Shown in pieces: positions 15,116-23,038 of a stretch of DNA of 27,531 nucleotides; the first letter of the stretch is position 1, and every line of letters begins with the position of its first letter. A program made the translations under genes and the position numbers. This stretch comes from an uncultured Synechococcaceae cyanobacterium (GTDB lineage Bacteria > Cyanobacteriota > Cyanobacteriia > PCC-6307 > Cyanobiaceae), in the NCBI GenBank assembly GCA_902538695.1, contig CACBGC010000005.1, forward strand, positions 1 through 27,531. Direction: 5' to 3'. Under the pieces are notes generated by a model. It saw nothing but the letters and a program-made list of their open reading frames with translations. It was not told the origin of the DNA and did not search any database.

Positions 15116-15436
15116 TTATGGATTTTTCTCTAAATCTTCCATAAGTTTTTGCTGCTCTTCGTTTGACAATGAGTTGAATTTGGTTTCTAGTTTATCATTA
15201 ACAACTTTTTCATACTCTTTTCTATAACGCTTCCTTTGTTCCATAAATGTCATTTTTCCATTTACAACTCTATAAACATAAGATGTTACCCAAGTAATAA
15301 CAATCAAAATCAAGATACAACTTGATAGAGTAGTGGCTGTAAAATTATCGATGCCAATTTGCGGTGCAAATTTATAACTAATTAATCCTATTAATGAAAT
15401 AAATAAACCTATTTGTATAACTTTTCCTTTAGTCAA
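15116..15436 (-). CDS. DUF3007-family membrane protein
   Basis: This is a 106-residue protein with two membrane helices near its N-terminus (about 6-26 and 34-58), then a basic, strongly helical cytoplasmic or stromal-side tail (MEQRKRYRKEYEK and EEQQKLMEDLEK). It matches the pattern of DUF3007 proteins of cyanobacteria and plastids. The start is a TTG: the codon directly before it in frame is a TAA stop, so no earlier start is possible and the family N-terminus (MTKGKVIQIGLF) is complete with it. It lies 4 bases after ndhL and 29 bases before trpA. Position beside ndhL suggests a role near the NDH-1 complex, but that is inference. Confidence 0.82.
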   Translation of the reverse strand: MTKGKVIQIGLFISLIGLISYKFAPQIGIDNFTATTLSSCILILIVITWVTSYVYRVVNGKMTFMEQRKRYRKEYEKVVNDKLETKFNSLSNEEQQKLMEDLEKNP

Positions 15437-15440
15437 TTAT

Positions 15441-15674
15441 TTACCCTTTACCACTTCCTTTTAATCTGAGATTTAAAAATGGAGAAAATAAAATTAAACC
15501 AGGAAAGAAAAGAAATACAAGGCCATAAATTCCTAATCTTTCAAATTTGCCCATAATATTCCATCTATTATTCATCCAGTAAAATAGTAACAATGGGATA
15601 ACCAATAAATAGGTAGAAATAATTCCGATATAAGCAATTAAAGTAGCGAATGAATTATTGAAAAAACTTTCCAT
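15441..15674 (-). CDS. ndhL: NAD(P)H-quinone oxidoreductase subunit L
   Basis: NdhL is a small membrane subunit of the cyanobacterial and plastid NDH-1 complex, which works in respiration, cyclic electron flow around photosystem I and CO2 uptake. The 77-residue protein has two hydrophobic helices: YIGIISTYLLVIPLLLFYW and, after the conserved MNNRWNIMGKFERLGIYG segment, LVFLFFPGLILFSPFL. The order WMNxRW then a basic stretch and a phenylalanine-rich second helix is characteristic of NdhL. It begins with ATG at 15674 and heads an operon with DUF3007 and trpA. Its promoter must lie in the 78 bases between it and the tRNA-Leu gene, which reads in the same direction. Confidence 0.92.
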   Translation of the reverse strand: MESFFNNSFATLIAYIGIISTYLLVIPLLLFYWMNNRWNIMGKFERLGIYGLVFLFFPGLILFSPFLNLRLKGSGKG

Positions 15675-15752
15675 TTTAATTTATGGTTGCTTAGTTAAAA
15701 CATAACAACTATTGGAAGTTATCGTCAGAACTAAAAATAAATAATTAAATAA

Positions 15753-15838
15753 TGGGAGTGGGGGGACTTGAACCCCCACGAGCTAAATCGCTCGACGGAT
15801 TTTAAGTCCGGCGCGTCTACCAATTCCGCCACACTCCC
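15753..15838 (-). tRNA. tRNA-Leu, anticodon TAA
   Basis: On the minus strand a complete class II tRNA folds from this interval. The 7-base acceptor stem GGGAGTG pairs perfectly with CACTCCC, the D-arm region contains AATTGGTAGACGC, the anticodon loop is CTTAAAA with TAA at 15804-15802, there is a long variable arm (CGAGCGATTTAGCTCG) and the T-loop is GGTTCAAGTCC form. The discriminator base is A at 15753. The terminal CCA is not encoded. The anticodon reads UUA and UUG leucine codons, which are the frequent leucine codons in this AT-rich DNA. Confidence 0.97.
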
Positions 15839-15858
15839 AAAGGAATTTGCGCTATCTA

Positions 15859-15888
15859 ATCGTAGCTGAAAGTATCCCATTTAACCAA
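15859..15888 (-). promoter_or_regulatory. Candidate promoter for tRNA-Leu
   Basis: On the minus strand TTGGTT (15888-15883) and TACGAT (15864-15859) are separated by 18 bases. Transcription would start near 15852, about 14 bases before the mature tRNA end. The -10 box matches the consensus at four of six positions, so this is only a reasonable candidate. Confidence 0.3.
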
Positions 15889-15937
15889 GAAAAATTGGAA
15901 AATTTACACTTTTAATTGTCAGATTAAATCTAATTTT

Positions 15938-16987
15938 TTAATTTACTATTCCCTCTACTTGCCATTGTAAAGTTTCACCTGCATGAAATGGTTTTATTTG
16001 TCCAACAATATTTTTTTCTTCAAGAACATCAATATATTCTTTAATTTTGTTAGGTCTAGAAACTAATTTTAATTTTTCTTTATTTGGTGGGACATTATAA
16101 AAATTAGGGCCATTCAAACTTGCAAACTTTTCAAAATTATCTAGAGCATCCTCCTCTTCGAAAACTGTTAAGTAGCTTTCTATTGCTACTGGCGAATTAA
16201 AAATGCCTGCACATCCACAAAAAGCCTTCCACTTCCTAAGGTGTGGAGCAGAGTCAGTCCCCAAGAAAAAACATTTTTTCCCACTTGTTGCCGCTCTCCT
16301 TAAAGCGAGTCTATTATTTTCCCTCTTAGCAACTGGTAAGCAGTAAAAATCACTATTTAAGCCTCCAAAAAACATTGCATTTCTATTTATGTGCAAATGA
16401 TGCGGAGTAATAGTAGCCCCAATATTATTTTCTTGCACAAAATCCACTGCGTAAGAGGTGGTTATATGTTCTAGAACGATTTTTAATTTTGGAAATCTTT
16501 TAGTTATTTGAGAAAGTTCTTTATCTATAAAAACTTCTTCTCTATCGAATACATCTACTTCAGAATCAGTCACTTCCCCATGAATCAAAAGAGGCATTCC
16601 AGAATCTTGCATTATTTCAAAGATCTTATATATATTTTCTATTTTTCTAACTCCATGACTGGAATTTGTTGTGGCATTAGCAGGATATAATTTTGCTGCA
16701 AAAAAAACATTATTTTTAAAACCTTTAATTAGTTCCACTTTATCAGTGTCATCTGTAAGATAGATTGTCATTAATGGTTGAAACTTAGAACTTTCTGGTA
16801 GCGCTTCAACAATAGATTTCCTATAAGAAATAGCGCTATTGATTGATGTTATGGGACTTTTAGTATTTGGCATAACAATGGCTCTTCCAAAATATTCCGA
16901 AGTAAACTGAATGATATTTTTTAATACAAGACCTTCTCTTAAATGTAAATGCCAATCATCAGGTTTTATTATGTTTAAAGTCTTCAA
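15938..16987 (-). CDS. pyrC: Dihydroorotase (PyrC type)
   Basis: PyrC interconverts N-carbamoyl-aspartate and dihydroorotate in pyrimidine synthesis. The 349 residues match the compact E. coli-type (type II) enzyme. Zinc-site residues are visible: His13 and His15 in DWHLHLREG, the lysine to be carboxylated, Lys99 in AAKLYPANATTNSSHGV, His136 in LLIHGEVTD, His174 in LEHITT and the aspartate in FLGTDSAPH. The start is TTG at 16987: the in-frame stop is at 17002-17000 and only ATA, GAA, AAA and ATT codons lie between. It runs in the same direction as the tRNA but is 99 bases away from it. Confidence 0.95.
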   Translation of the reverse strand: MKTLNIIKPDDWHLHLREGLVLKNIIQFTSEYFGRAIVMPNTKSPITSINSAISYRKSIVEALPESSKFQPLMTIYLTDDTDKVELIKGFKNNVFFAAKLYPANATTNSSHGVRKIENIYKIFEIMQDSGMPLLIHGEVTDSEVDVFDREEVFIDKELSQITKRFPKLKIVLEHITTSYAVDFVQENNIGATITPHHLHINRNAMFFGGLNSDFYCLPVAKRENNRLALRRAATSGKKCFFLGTDSAPHLRKWKAFCGCAGIFNSPVAIESYLTVFEEEDALDNFEKFASLNGPNFYNVPPNKEKLKLVSRPNKIKEYIDVLEEKNIVGQIKPFHAGETLQWQVEGIVN

Positions 16988-17105
16988 AATTTTTTCTATT
17001 TAATCAATTTTAACAGCAAATTAAAATTGACAATAAATTATAGATATTTGAGGATAGTTATTAACCAATTATGAAAATTTTTATTATCTAAATTAAATCC
17101 TAAAT

Positions 17106-18185
17106 ATGAGTGATTTTTTATTTCCAATAATAGAAATATTTTTAGGCATAGTTCTACTTTTTGCTGGAGGAGAATTCTTTGTTCAAGGAGCCATATTTTT
17201 ATCTTTAATTTTAGGAATACCTCAAATAGTAATTGGTTTGACAGTTGTTTCTCTTGGGACAAGCTCTCCTGAGTTGTTGGTAAGTTTGAGTTCAATTTTA
17301 AAAGGCAGTGATTCGCTTGCGGCAAGCAATGTAATTGGAAGCAATATTTTTAATGTTCTCGTTGTTTTGGGCATAAGCTCATTGATAACACCTCTTAAAG
17401 TAAAAAGCAGAATAGTCAGAAGAGATGTGCCTCTTTTAATGGCAATTTCTTGTGCAGTTTGGGCTATGTCATCAACAGGCTTATTAACATTGCAAGCAGG
17501 GGTATTTCTAATATTTTGTTTAATCTTAAATACAATATGGGAAATCAATACCATCAATGAAAAAGGAGAGGAGACAAAAGATGCTGAACCAGAGATAGAA
17601 GAACTAAAAGATAACTATAAAGGGAAAATAAATATTTTACTAAAGCTAATTTTGGGAATATTTCTTTTAAGTTTTGGTTCAAATATTTTAGTAAATGGTT
17701 CTCAAACGCTGGCTAATCTTTTGGGTGTAAATGAAATTGTTATTGGTTTAACTATCGTCGCAACTGGGACATCTTTACCAGAATTAGTAACTTCAATAAT
17801 TGCTGCATTTAAAGGCAAAACAGATCTTGCGATTGGGAATGTAATTGGAAGTAATTTACTAAATCAACTTTTAATCCTTGGAAGTTGCAGTATTTTTTCA
17901 GGATTTAAAGGTTTAGTAATTGAAGAGAGTCTAATAAAAGTTGACTTACCTTTTATGATTTTAACTACCTTTTCATGCTTACCAATTTTCTGGAGCAAAG
18001 GGAAAATAACAAGAATTGAAGGATTTATTTTGCTTAATCTTTATATTTTCTACATTCTCGATAAGATACTTTTCCTGAATGAATTTAACTTTCTTTCTGA
18101 ATTAAGGATAGTTTTATTTATTTATTTTGCATTACTTATAGTATTTCTGATTGTTCAAGAAAATTTAAAATTTTCTAATTCATAA
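17106..18185 (+). CDS. CaCA-family Ca2+/Na+ (or K+-dependent) exchanger
   Basis: This is a 359-residue integral membrane protein with about ten hydrophobic segments and the two inverted alpha repeats of the calcium/cation antiporter family. The first repeat has GTSSPELLVS (51-60) and SNVIGSNIFN (74-83); the second has GTSLPELVTS (from about 221) and GNVIGSNLLN. An acidic loop (EKGEETKDAEPEIEELKDN) separates the halves. It resembles YrbG-type sodium/calcium exchangers, moving calcium or another cation out of the cytoplasm in exchange for sodium or protons; the exact ion cannot be told. Its stop is only 2 bases from the stop of the facing gor gene. Confidence 0.88.
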   Translation: MSDFLFPIIEIFLGIVLLFAGGEFFVQGAIFLSLILGIPQIVIGLTVVSLGTSSPELLVSLSSILKGSDSLAASNVIGSNIFNVLVVLGISSLITPLKVKSRIVRRDVPLLMAISCAVWAMSSTGLLTLQAGVFLIFCLILNTIWEINTINEKGEETKDAEPEIEELKDNYKGKINILLKLILGIFLLSFGSNILVNGSQTLANLLGVNEIVIGLTIVATGTSLPELVTSIIAAFKGKTDLAIGNVIGSNLLNQLLILGSCSIFSGFKGLVIEESLIKVDLPFMILTTFSCLPIFWSKGKITRIEGFILLNLYIFYILDKILFLNEFNFLSELRIVLFIYFALLIVFLIVQENLKFSNS

Positions 18186-18187
18186 TT

Positions 18188-19552
18188 TTATCCATACATG
18201 GTCACAAATTCTTCTGAGATAGTTGGGTGCAAAGCCATTGTAATATCAAAGTCTTTTTTTGTTATCCCTGCATTTAATGAAATTGATACCATTTGAATAA
18301 TCTCAGACGATGTTTCTCCAAACATATGACATCCTAGGACTTTGTCAGTTAGCTTATGAACTACAATCTTCAACATACATTTTGATTTATTCTTTTTAAA
18401 TGTATTAGACATAGGGGTAAATTTGCATTTGAAAATTTTTATATTTTTTTCAGAGTAAATCTCTTTAGCTCTTTTCTCACTTAAGCCAACTGTTGAAATT
18501 TCTGGAATAGTAAAAACGGCCTTAGGGATATATTCATAATTTACTTTTCTATTTTGGTCATTAAAAAAATTATCCGAAAAAACTCTCCCTTGTTCTATTG
18601 CTACTGGAGTTAAGTTTGGCTTATTTATGATATCGCCAACTGCAAAAATATTTGCGTTGCTTGTTTGATTAAGTTCATCGACATCTAAATATTGGCCATC
18701 CATCTTTAGATTTAAAAAATCTAAATTTAAAGGCAAAAGATTTGGTTCTCTTCCTGTAGCGATAAGGATATTATTAGTTAGGAGTTTATCTCCCGAGTCT
18801 AGGGTAGATTCCAGATTTTCATTTACTTTTTTTATAGAATTTAGTTGAGTATTGGGGATTATATTGATTTCAGTAAAAGTAGGTGATTCCTCTAAGCATG
18901 AAGAAAGATCCTTATCAAAACCATTAAGTAAATGTTGACCTCTAATTAATTGAGTTACTTCAGTACCTAAATTTCTGAAAATAGAAGCAAATTCACAAGC
19001 AATATATCCACCTCCTACTATTAATATTGATTTAGGAAACTTTTCTAATTCAAAAATATCATCACTAGTCCATGCCAAATCTACCCCAGGTATATTTATT
19101 TTCTTTGGTTTACCTCCAACTGAAATAAGAATTTTTTTTGAACTTATTTTGTTTTTAATTTTCTTTGTGTTTGAACAAATAATTTCTAATTCATTTTGAG
19201 TAATAAATCTTCCTAAGCCTTCAAAAATAGTTATGTTCAACTTTTTTAAAGAATTTCTATGTAAATTACTTAATCTAGAAACCTCCTCTCTAACATTCTT
19301 CAACAAAATATTTGATTCAAATTTAATACCTTCATTTTTTAATCCATATCCTTCAGAAGAATCCATATTTTTTTTACTTTTAGCTGCATAAACCATTAAT
19401 TTCTTAGGCACACATCCCCTTATCACACAAGTTCCTCCTATTTGATTTGCTTCTATAATTGCGACTTTTGCTCCATAACTAGCCGCACGTTTAGCCGCCG
19501 CAAGCCCTCCTGATCCAGCGCCAACAACAATTAAATCAAATTCAAATTCCAA
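18188..19552 (-). CDS. gor: Glutathione reductase
   Basis: Gor reduces glutathione disulfide with NADPH and protects the cell from oxidative stress. The 454-residue flavoprotein has the FAD site GAGSGGLAAA (11-20), the redox-active pair Cys42-Cys47 in GGTCVIRGCVPKK, a second nucleotide site ILIVGGGYIACEFA (177-190), a GDI motif in ANIFAVGDI and the C-terminal HPTISEEF with the catalytic histidine. RGCVPKK fits glutathione reductase rather than dihydrolipoamide or mercuric reductases. In the NADPH-binding loop IRGQHLLNGFD Arg204 is kept, but Asn210 stands where a second arginine is usual. The start is TTG at 19552: an in-frame stop lies 12 bases upstream, with no ATG or GTG between. Confidence 0.93.
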   Translation of the reverse strand: MEFEFDLIVVGAGSGGLAAAKRAASYGAKVAIIEANQIGGTCVIRGCVPKKLMVYAAKSKKNMDSSEGYGLKNEGIKFESNILLKNVREEVSRLSNLHRNSLKKLNITIFEGLGRFITQNELEIICSNTKKIKNKISSKKILISVGGKPKKINIPGVDLAWTSDDIFELEKFPKSILIVGGGYIACEFASIFRNLGTEVTQLIRGQHLLNGFDKDLSSCLEESPTFTEINIIPNTQLNSIKKVNENLESTLDSGDKLLTNNILIATGREPNLLPLNLDFLNLKMDGQYLDVDELNQTSNANIFAVGDIINKPNLTPVAIEQGRVFSDNFFNDQNRKVNYEYIPKAVFTIPEISTVGLSEKRAKEIYSEKNIKIFKCKFTPMSNTFKKNKSKCMLKIVVHKLTDKVLGCHMFGETSSEIIQMVSISLNAGITKKDFDITMALHPTISEEFVTMYG

Positions 19553-19604
19553 GACTTTTTTTAATCAATTATTATAACGTTAGTTTATAGCTTTAATTCA
19601 AATA

Positions 19605-20837
19605 ATGAATGGGATTTTGACTTGGGATGATTTTAATAAATTTGAAGTTGAAGATCTTGATAGAGTCCATGGCATAAATAATTCCTACGCAAATTTAAGA
19701 TTATTTGGACATAGTGAAAATGATGTATTAATTACCCTCTATAGGGATAGGCATTCTTGGTGTCCTTACTGTCAGAAAATATGGTTATGGCTTGAATATA
19801 AAAGAATTCCGTACAGAGTCAAAAAAATAAATATGTTTTGCTACGGTCAAAAAGAAAGTTGGTTCCTTGATAAAGTAAGGTCGGGGAAATTACCTGCGAT
19901 TGAATTTAATGGGCAAGTTGTAACTGAAAGCGACGATATCATAGCTTTTTTAGAAAATGAATTTGGAGCACTTGGATCTTTTATTACATCTAGTCACCTT
20001 ATCAAAATTAGAGAATTAGAAAGAGAAATTTTCAGATCCTGGTGTAATTGGCTCTGCCGAGAAAGCTTTAATTTTATAGATAACTCTTTTAGAAAAAAAA
20101 GATTTAAAGAATCCATTTCTAAACTAGATGAAATCTTAAGCAGATCAAAATCAGGGTTTATTGATCCATCAGTATCTAATACGGGTGATATGGAGCCTGG
20201 GGTTGGAGATGTAATTTTTATTCCCTATATGGAGAGAATGAATGCATCACTAAGTTATTATAAAGGGTTTAATTTAAGATCTAATTACCTTCATATAGAT
20301 AACTGGCTTACTCTTTTTGAAGGGACAAGTGCCTATAGAGGGACTCAAGGAGATTTTCATACTCACTCTCATGATTTACCCCCACAAATGGGGGGATGTT
20401 ACAAAGAAAGCAATGATCAACAGATTAACTTCTCTAATCTTATAAATATTGGGGAGGGTCTAGGAAATTATGAATTTAATAAAAATTATGACTCAAAATA
20501 TTTCGCTAAAATTGCTCTCAAAAGAGTAATAAAGCATAAAGATAATTTACTAAAAGTAAACCCATACAATAAAGAATCCTTTGAGGAATCATTAAGATCA
20601 GCTTTGACCCATATGATCACAGGTGAAGTATTAATTCCTAAAAAACTTTCAGGAATCTCTCTGAGATACTTAAAAAATAGAATCTCAGTTCCAAGAGATA
20701 TGCCAATTATTTCAGCAAGGTTATTAAGGCAATCATTAAATAAAGTTGAATCGCTTAGTGATATCAATGAAATAGATAAGATACCTTTCAGGGATAGATA
20801 TGATCAAGATCCTAGAAATTTTAATTCTAGTAAATAG
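19605..20837 (+). CDS. Glutathione S-transferase-family protein, long form
   Basis: This is a 410-residue protein. Residues 42-118 look like a glutaredoxin/GST thioredoxin-type domain with a CPYC motif (53-56), LPAIEFNGQVVTESDDI and a helical domain (about 120-250) following, as in glutathione S-transferases. The remaining 150 or so residues do not fit a classical GST of about 200 residues; they contain GTQGDFHTHSHDLPPQMGGCY and a basic C-terminal tail. Similar long cyanobacterial and plastid GST-like proteins are known, but their reactions are not. The promoter shares the 52-base gap with the divergent gor gene, which supports a common glutathione-linked role. The ATG at 19605 is the natural start. 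Confidence 0.83.
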   Translation: MNGILTWDDFNKFEVEDLDRVHGINNSYANLRLFGHSENDVLITLYRDRHSWCPYCQKIWLWLEYKRIPYRVKKINMFCYGQKESWFLDKVRSGKLPAIEFNGQVVTESDDIIAFLENEFGALGSFITSSHLIKIRELEREIFRSWCNWLCRESFNFIDNSFRKKRFKESISKLDEILSRSKSGFIDPSVSNTGDMEPGVGDVIFIPYMERMNASLSYYKGFNLRSNYLHIDNWLTLFEGTSAYRGTQGDFHTHSHDLPPQMGGCYKESNDQQINFSNLINIGEGLGNYEFNKNYDSKYFAKIALKRVIKHKDNLLKVNPYNKESFEESLRSALTHMITGEVLIPKKLSGISLRYLKNRISVPRDMPIISARLLRQSLNKVESLSDINEIDKIPFRDRYDQDPRNFNSSK

Positions 20838-20842
20838 TAAAT

Positions 20843-22237
20843 CTATAAATTTTTTCTTGAATCTATTTGAAGTAAATCCCTTATTTTTTGAACTTGACTT
20901 GCAATATTAGGATCAATAGACAATTTTTTTTCAACTTGTTCAATAGCATACATTACTGTTGTATGGTCTTTACCACCAAACTCATCTCCAATTCTTGGTA
21001 GGCTTAGATCCGTTCCATGTCGCATAAGATACATGCCTATTTGCCTAGCTTGACTTACTGGTTTTCTCCTACTTGAACTAATCAATTCATCGGTAGAAAC
21101 TTTAAAGAAATCTGACACTTTATTAATAACTTGTTTTGGAGTAACAACAACTCCAACACTATTCGGATCAAGCATTGGGGCAATTGATTGGACTGTCATA
21201 GGCAAGCCTGTTATTGATGCAAATGCAACAGCTCTAGTAAATGCTCCTTCCAATTCTCGAATATTCGAAGTGAATCTTCCCGCTATAAATTGAATTAAAT
21301 CTCTCGGAAGACTCATCCTTTCTTGTTCTGCCTTTTTTTGAAGAATAGCTGTTCTTGTCTCAAGGTCTGGTGGTTGAATATCTGCTGTCATACCCATTGA
21401 GAATCTAGAAATTAATCTCTCTTGAATTCCCGACAACTGATTTGGGGGCCTATCACTTGCAATAACTATTTGACTTCCTGATTCATGAAGAGCGTTAAAG
21501 GTATGAAAGAATTCTTCCTGTGTATACTCTTTACCTTCTAAGAACTGTATATCATCTATTAAAATTAAATCTACATTTCTATATTTATCTCGAATAGCTG
21601 TCATTCCATCTCTTCGAATACCACTAATAACATCGTTAGTAAAAGTCTCTGTGGATACATATTTGACTTTTGCTCCTGGATCTATTTCTACCCGATAATG
21701 ACCTATTGCTTGCATTAAATGAGTCTTTCCAAGACCTACTCCACCACAAATAAATAATGGATTAAATTCTCTCCCAGGAGATTCAGCAACCGCTAAAGCT
21801 GCTGCATGAGCCAACCTACTATTCGGACCTACAACAAATCTTTTAAACACGTAGCGTAAATTTAAACCATTAGGATTTTTGAATTGATTTTTTGAAGAAT
21901 TATTTTGATTATTACTAGAAAAAGGTCTTGTAATATGATTAACGTTCTGTTCGTAAGGTTTTTCTTCATTTGTCGAATCGCTGCTGCTATTTGTTTCAGA
22001 TTTAAAAACAACTTTTACATCATGTCCGCAGATTTCTTTTGCAGCTTTTTCAATAGTTTCACAATAATTTTTTCTTAACCAATCACTGGAAAATGAATTT
22101 GGAGCAGTTAAGGTCAAAAGTCCATCCTTAAAACAATTAAATTTAGCAGGCCTTATCCATGTCTCAAACGAAGGCTTACTTAAAGTTTTTTGAAGTGATT
22201 GTTGAACTTCCGCCCAAATAGGATTAATTGCTTGCAA
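20843..22237 (-). CDS. dnaA: Chromosomal replication initiator protein DnaA
   Basis: DnaA is the AAA+ protein that opens the replication origin. The 464-residue protein has domain I (1-80, starting INPIWAEVQQSLQKTLSKPSFETWI), a short N/S/Q-rich linker (about 81-120), the AAA+ domain with Walker A GGVGLGKTH (165-173) and Walker B LILIDD, and the C-terminal domain IV with GGKDHTTVMYA, which contacts DnaA boxes. The TTG start at 22237 is forced: the in-frame stop is at 22264-22262, with no ATG or GTG between. The preceding AGAG is a weak Shine-Dalgarno candidate. dnaN and recF are absent from the window and no DnaA-box cluster is seen in the flanks, so this is probably not the origin, as expected for cyanobacteria. 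Confidence 0.97.
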   Translation of the reverse strand: MQAINPIWAEVQQSLQKTLSKPSFETWIRPAKFNCFKDGLLTLTAPNSFSSDWLRKNYCETIEKAAKEICGHDVKVVFKSETNSSSDSTNEEKPYEQNVNHITRPFSSNNQNNSSKNQFKNPNGLNLRYVFKRFVVGPNSRLAHAAALAVAESPGREFNPLFICGGVGLGKTHLMQAIGHYRVEIDPGAKVKYVSTETFTNDVISGIRRDGMTAIRDKYRNVDLILIDDIQFLEGKEYTQEEFFHTFNALHESGSQIVIASDRPPNQLSGIQERLISRFSMGMTADIQPPDLETRTAILQKKAEQERMSLPRDLIQFIAGRFTSNIRELEGAFTRAVAFASITGLPMTVQSIAPMLDPNSVGVVVTPKQVINKVSDFFKVSTDELISSSRRKPVSQARQIGMYLMRHGTDLSLPRIGDEFGGKDHTTVMYAIEQVEKKLSIDPNIASQVQKIRDLLQIDSRKNL

Positions 22238-22304
22238 AATTTTATTCTCTAGATTATTAATCTAGTTGGAATTTAATAATTGGCCATTAGGAAATCACAA
22301 GATC

Positions 22305-23033
22305 ATGATAAATTTAAAATTACTTAACATAGCATCATACAAATTTATAAATTTTTTTTTGTATAGGAATATAATTATTTTAAATCGCACTAAATTATTG
22401 GATAAGGCATTACTTATTATCATGGCAAAATGGCATGGTTTTGGAAGATGCAAAACAAGATTATCTAAAGATATTGGTCAAAGTAATTCTGCAAAGGTTC
22501 AAAGTGTAATGACCAAACACACTATTTCAGTCGCAAAATTTCTCCAAGAAAATAAACTAATTGATATTTCTATTGCTATATCTGGTTTGGGAGTAGGTAA
22601 TTGTAGAAGATGGACTAGAGAATTAGGCATCAAAAGATTTAATTTACAGGGGAAAGGATGCTTGGGAGAAAAAATGAAACGGCAAATAATTATGAACAAA
22701 AAATTTTGTGAAAGAAATAAGATCAAAAATATTATTTTTATTGGTACGGACCTTCCAGATTTATGTCATCAAGATTTATTGAATACTCTAAAAGATCTCC
22801 AAAAATATGATCTTATTCTAGGTCCATCTAATGATGGAGGATATTGGCTTATTGGTTTATCAGAAAAAATAATGTCATCTTATATATATTTACCTTTTAT
22901 CAACATAAAGTGGGGAACAGAAAATGTACTTCAAAGTACAATTGATAATTTTGCTTCTACAAAATTTAAATATAAATTTTTAGATAAAAAAATAGATATA
23001 GATACAATTATTGATATTGAAAATAGAAAGTAA
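22305..23033 (+). CDS. TIGR04282/DUF2064-like glycosyltransferase
   Basis: This is a GT-A-like nucleotidyl-sugar enzyme of the DUF2064/TIGR04282 group. The motif LIIMAKWHGFGRCKTRLSKD corresponds to the family's FAKxPxxGRxKTRL, and IFIGTDLPDL and LGPSNDGGYWLIG are present. The family is annotated as involved in arsenosugar biosynthesis, though substrates are mostly untested. The start is uncertain. The ATG at 22305 is the first methionine, while an in-frame TTG at 22398 gives MDKALLIIMAKW, which looks like a more usual family N-terminus; the intervening 31 residues look like chance coding. The next gene, a partner glycosyltransferase, starts 5 bases after the stop. Confidence 0.82.
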   Translation: MINLKLLNIASYKFINFFLYRNIIILNRTKLLDKALLIIMAKWHGFGRCKTRLSKDIGQSNSAKVQSVMTKHTISVAKFLQENKLIDISIAISGLGVGNCRRWTRELGIKRFNLQGKGCLGEKMKRQIIMNKKFCERNKIKNIIFIGTDLPDLCHQDLLNTLKDLQKYDLILGPSNDGGYWLIGLSEKIMSSYIYLPFINIKWGTENVLQSTIDNFASTKFKYKFLDKKIDIDTIIDIENRK

Positions 23034-23038
23034 TCGAC

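Noticed and set aside
15700..15940. tRNA-Leu as an attachment site for an integrated element
   Set aside because: No integrase, no repeated tRNA 3' end and no foreign-looking genes were seen on either side; neighbours are core genes.
20379..20395. GC-rich hairpin (CCCCC, 6-base loop, GGGGG) within the GST-family gene
   Set aside because: There is no T-run after it and it is explained by Pro-Pro and Gly-Gly codons in a conserved-looking stretch; I see no reason to call a regulatory element.
22238..22304. Replication origin next to dnaA
   Set aside because: No cluster of DnaA boxes is visible in the flanks, dnaN and gyrase genes are absent, and in cyanobacteria dnaA is often away from the origin.
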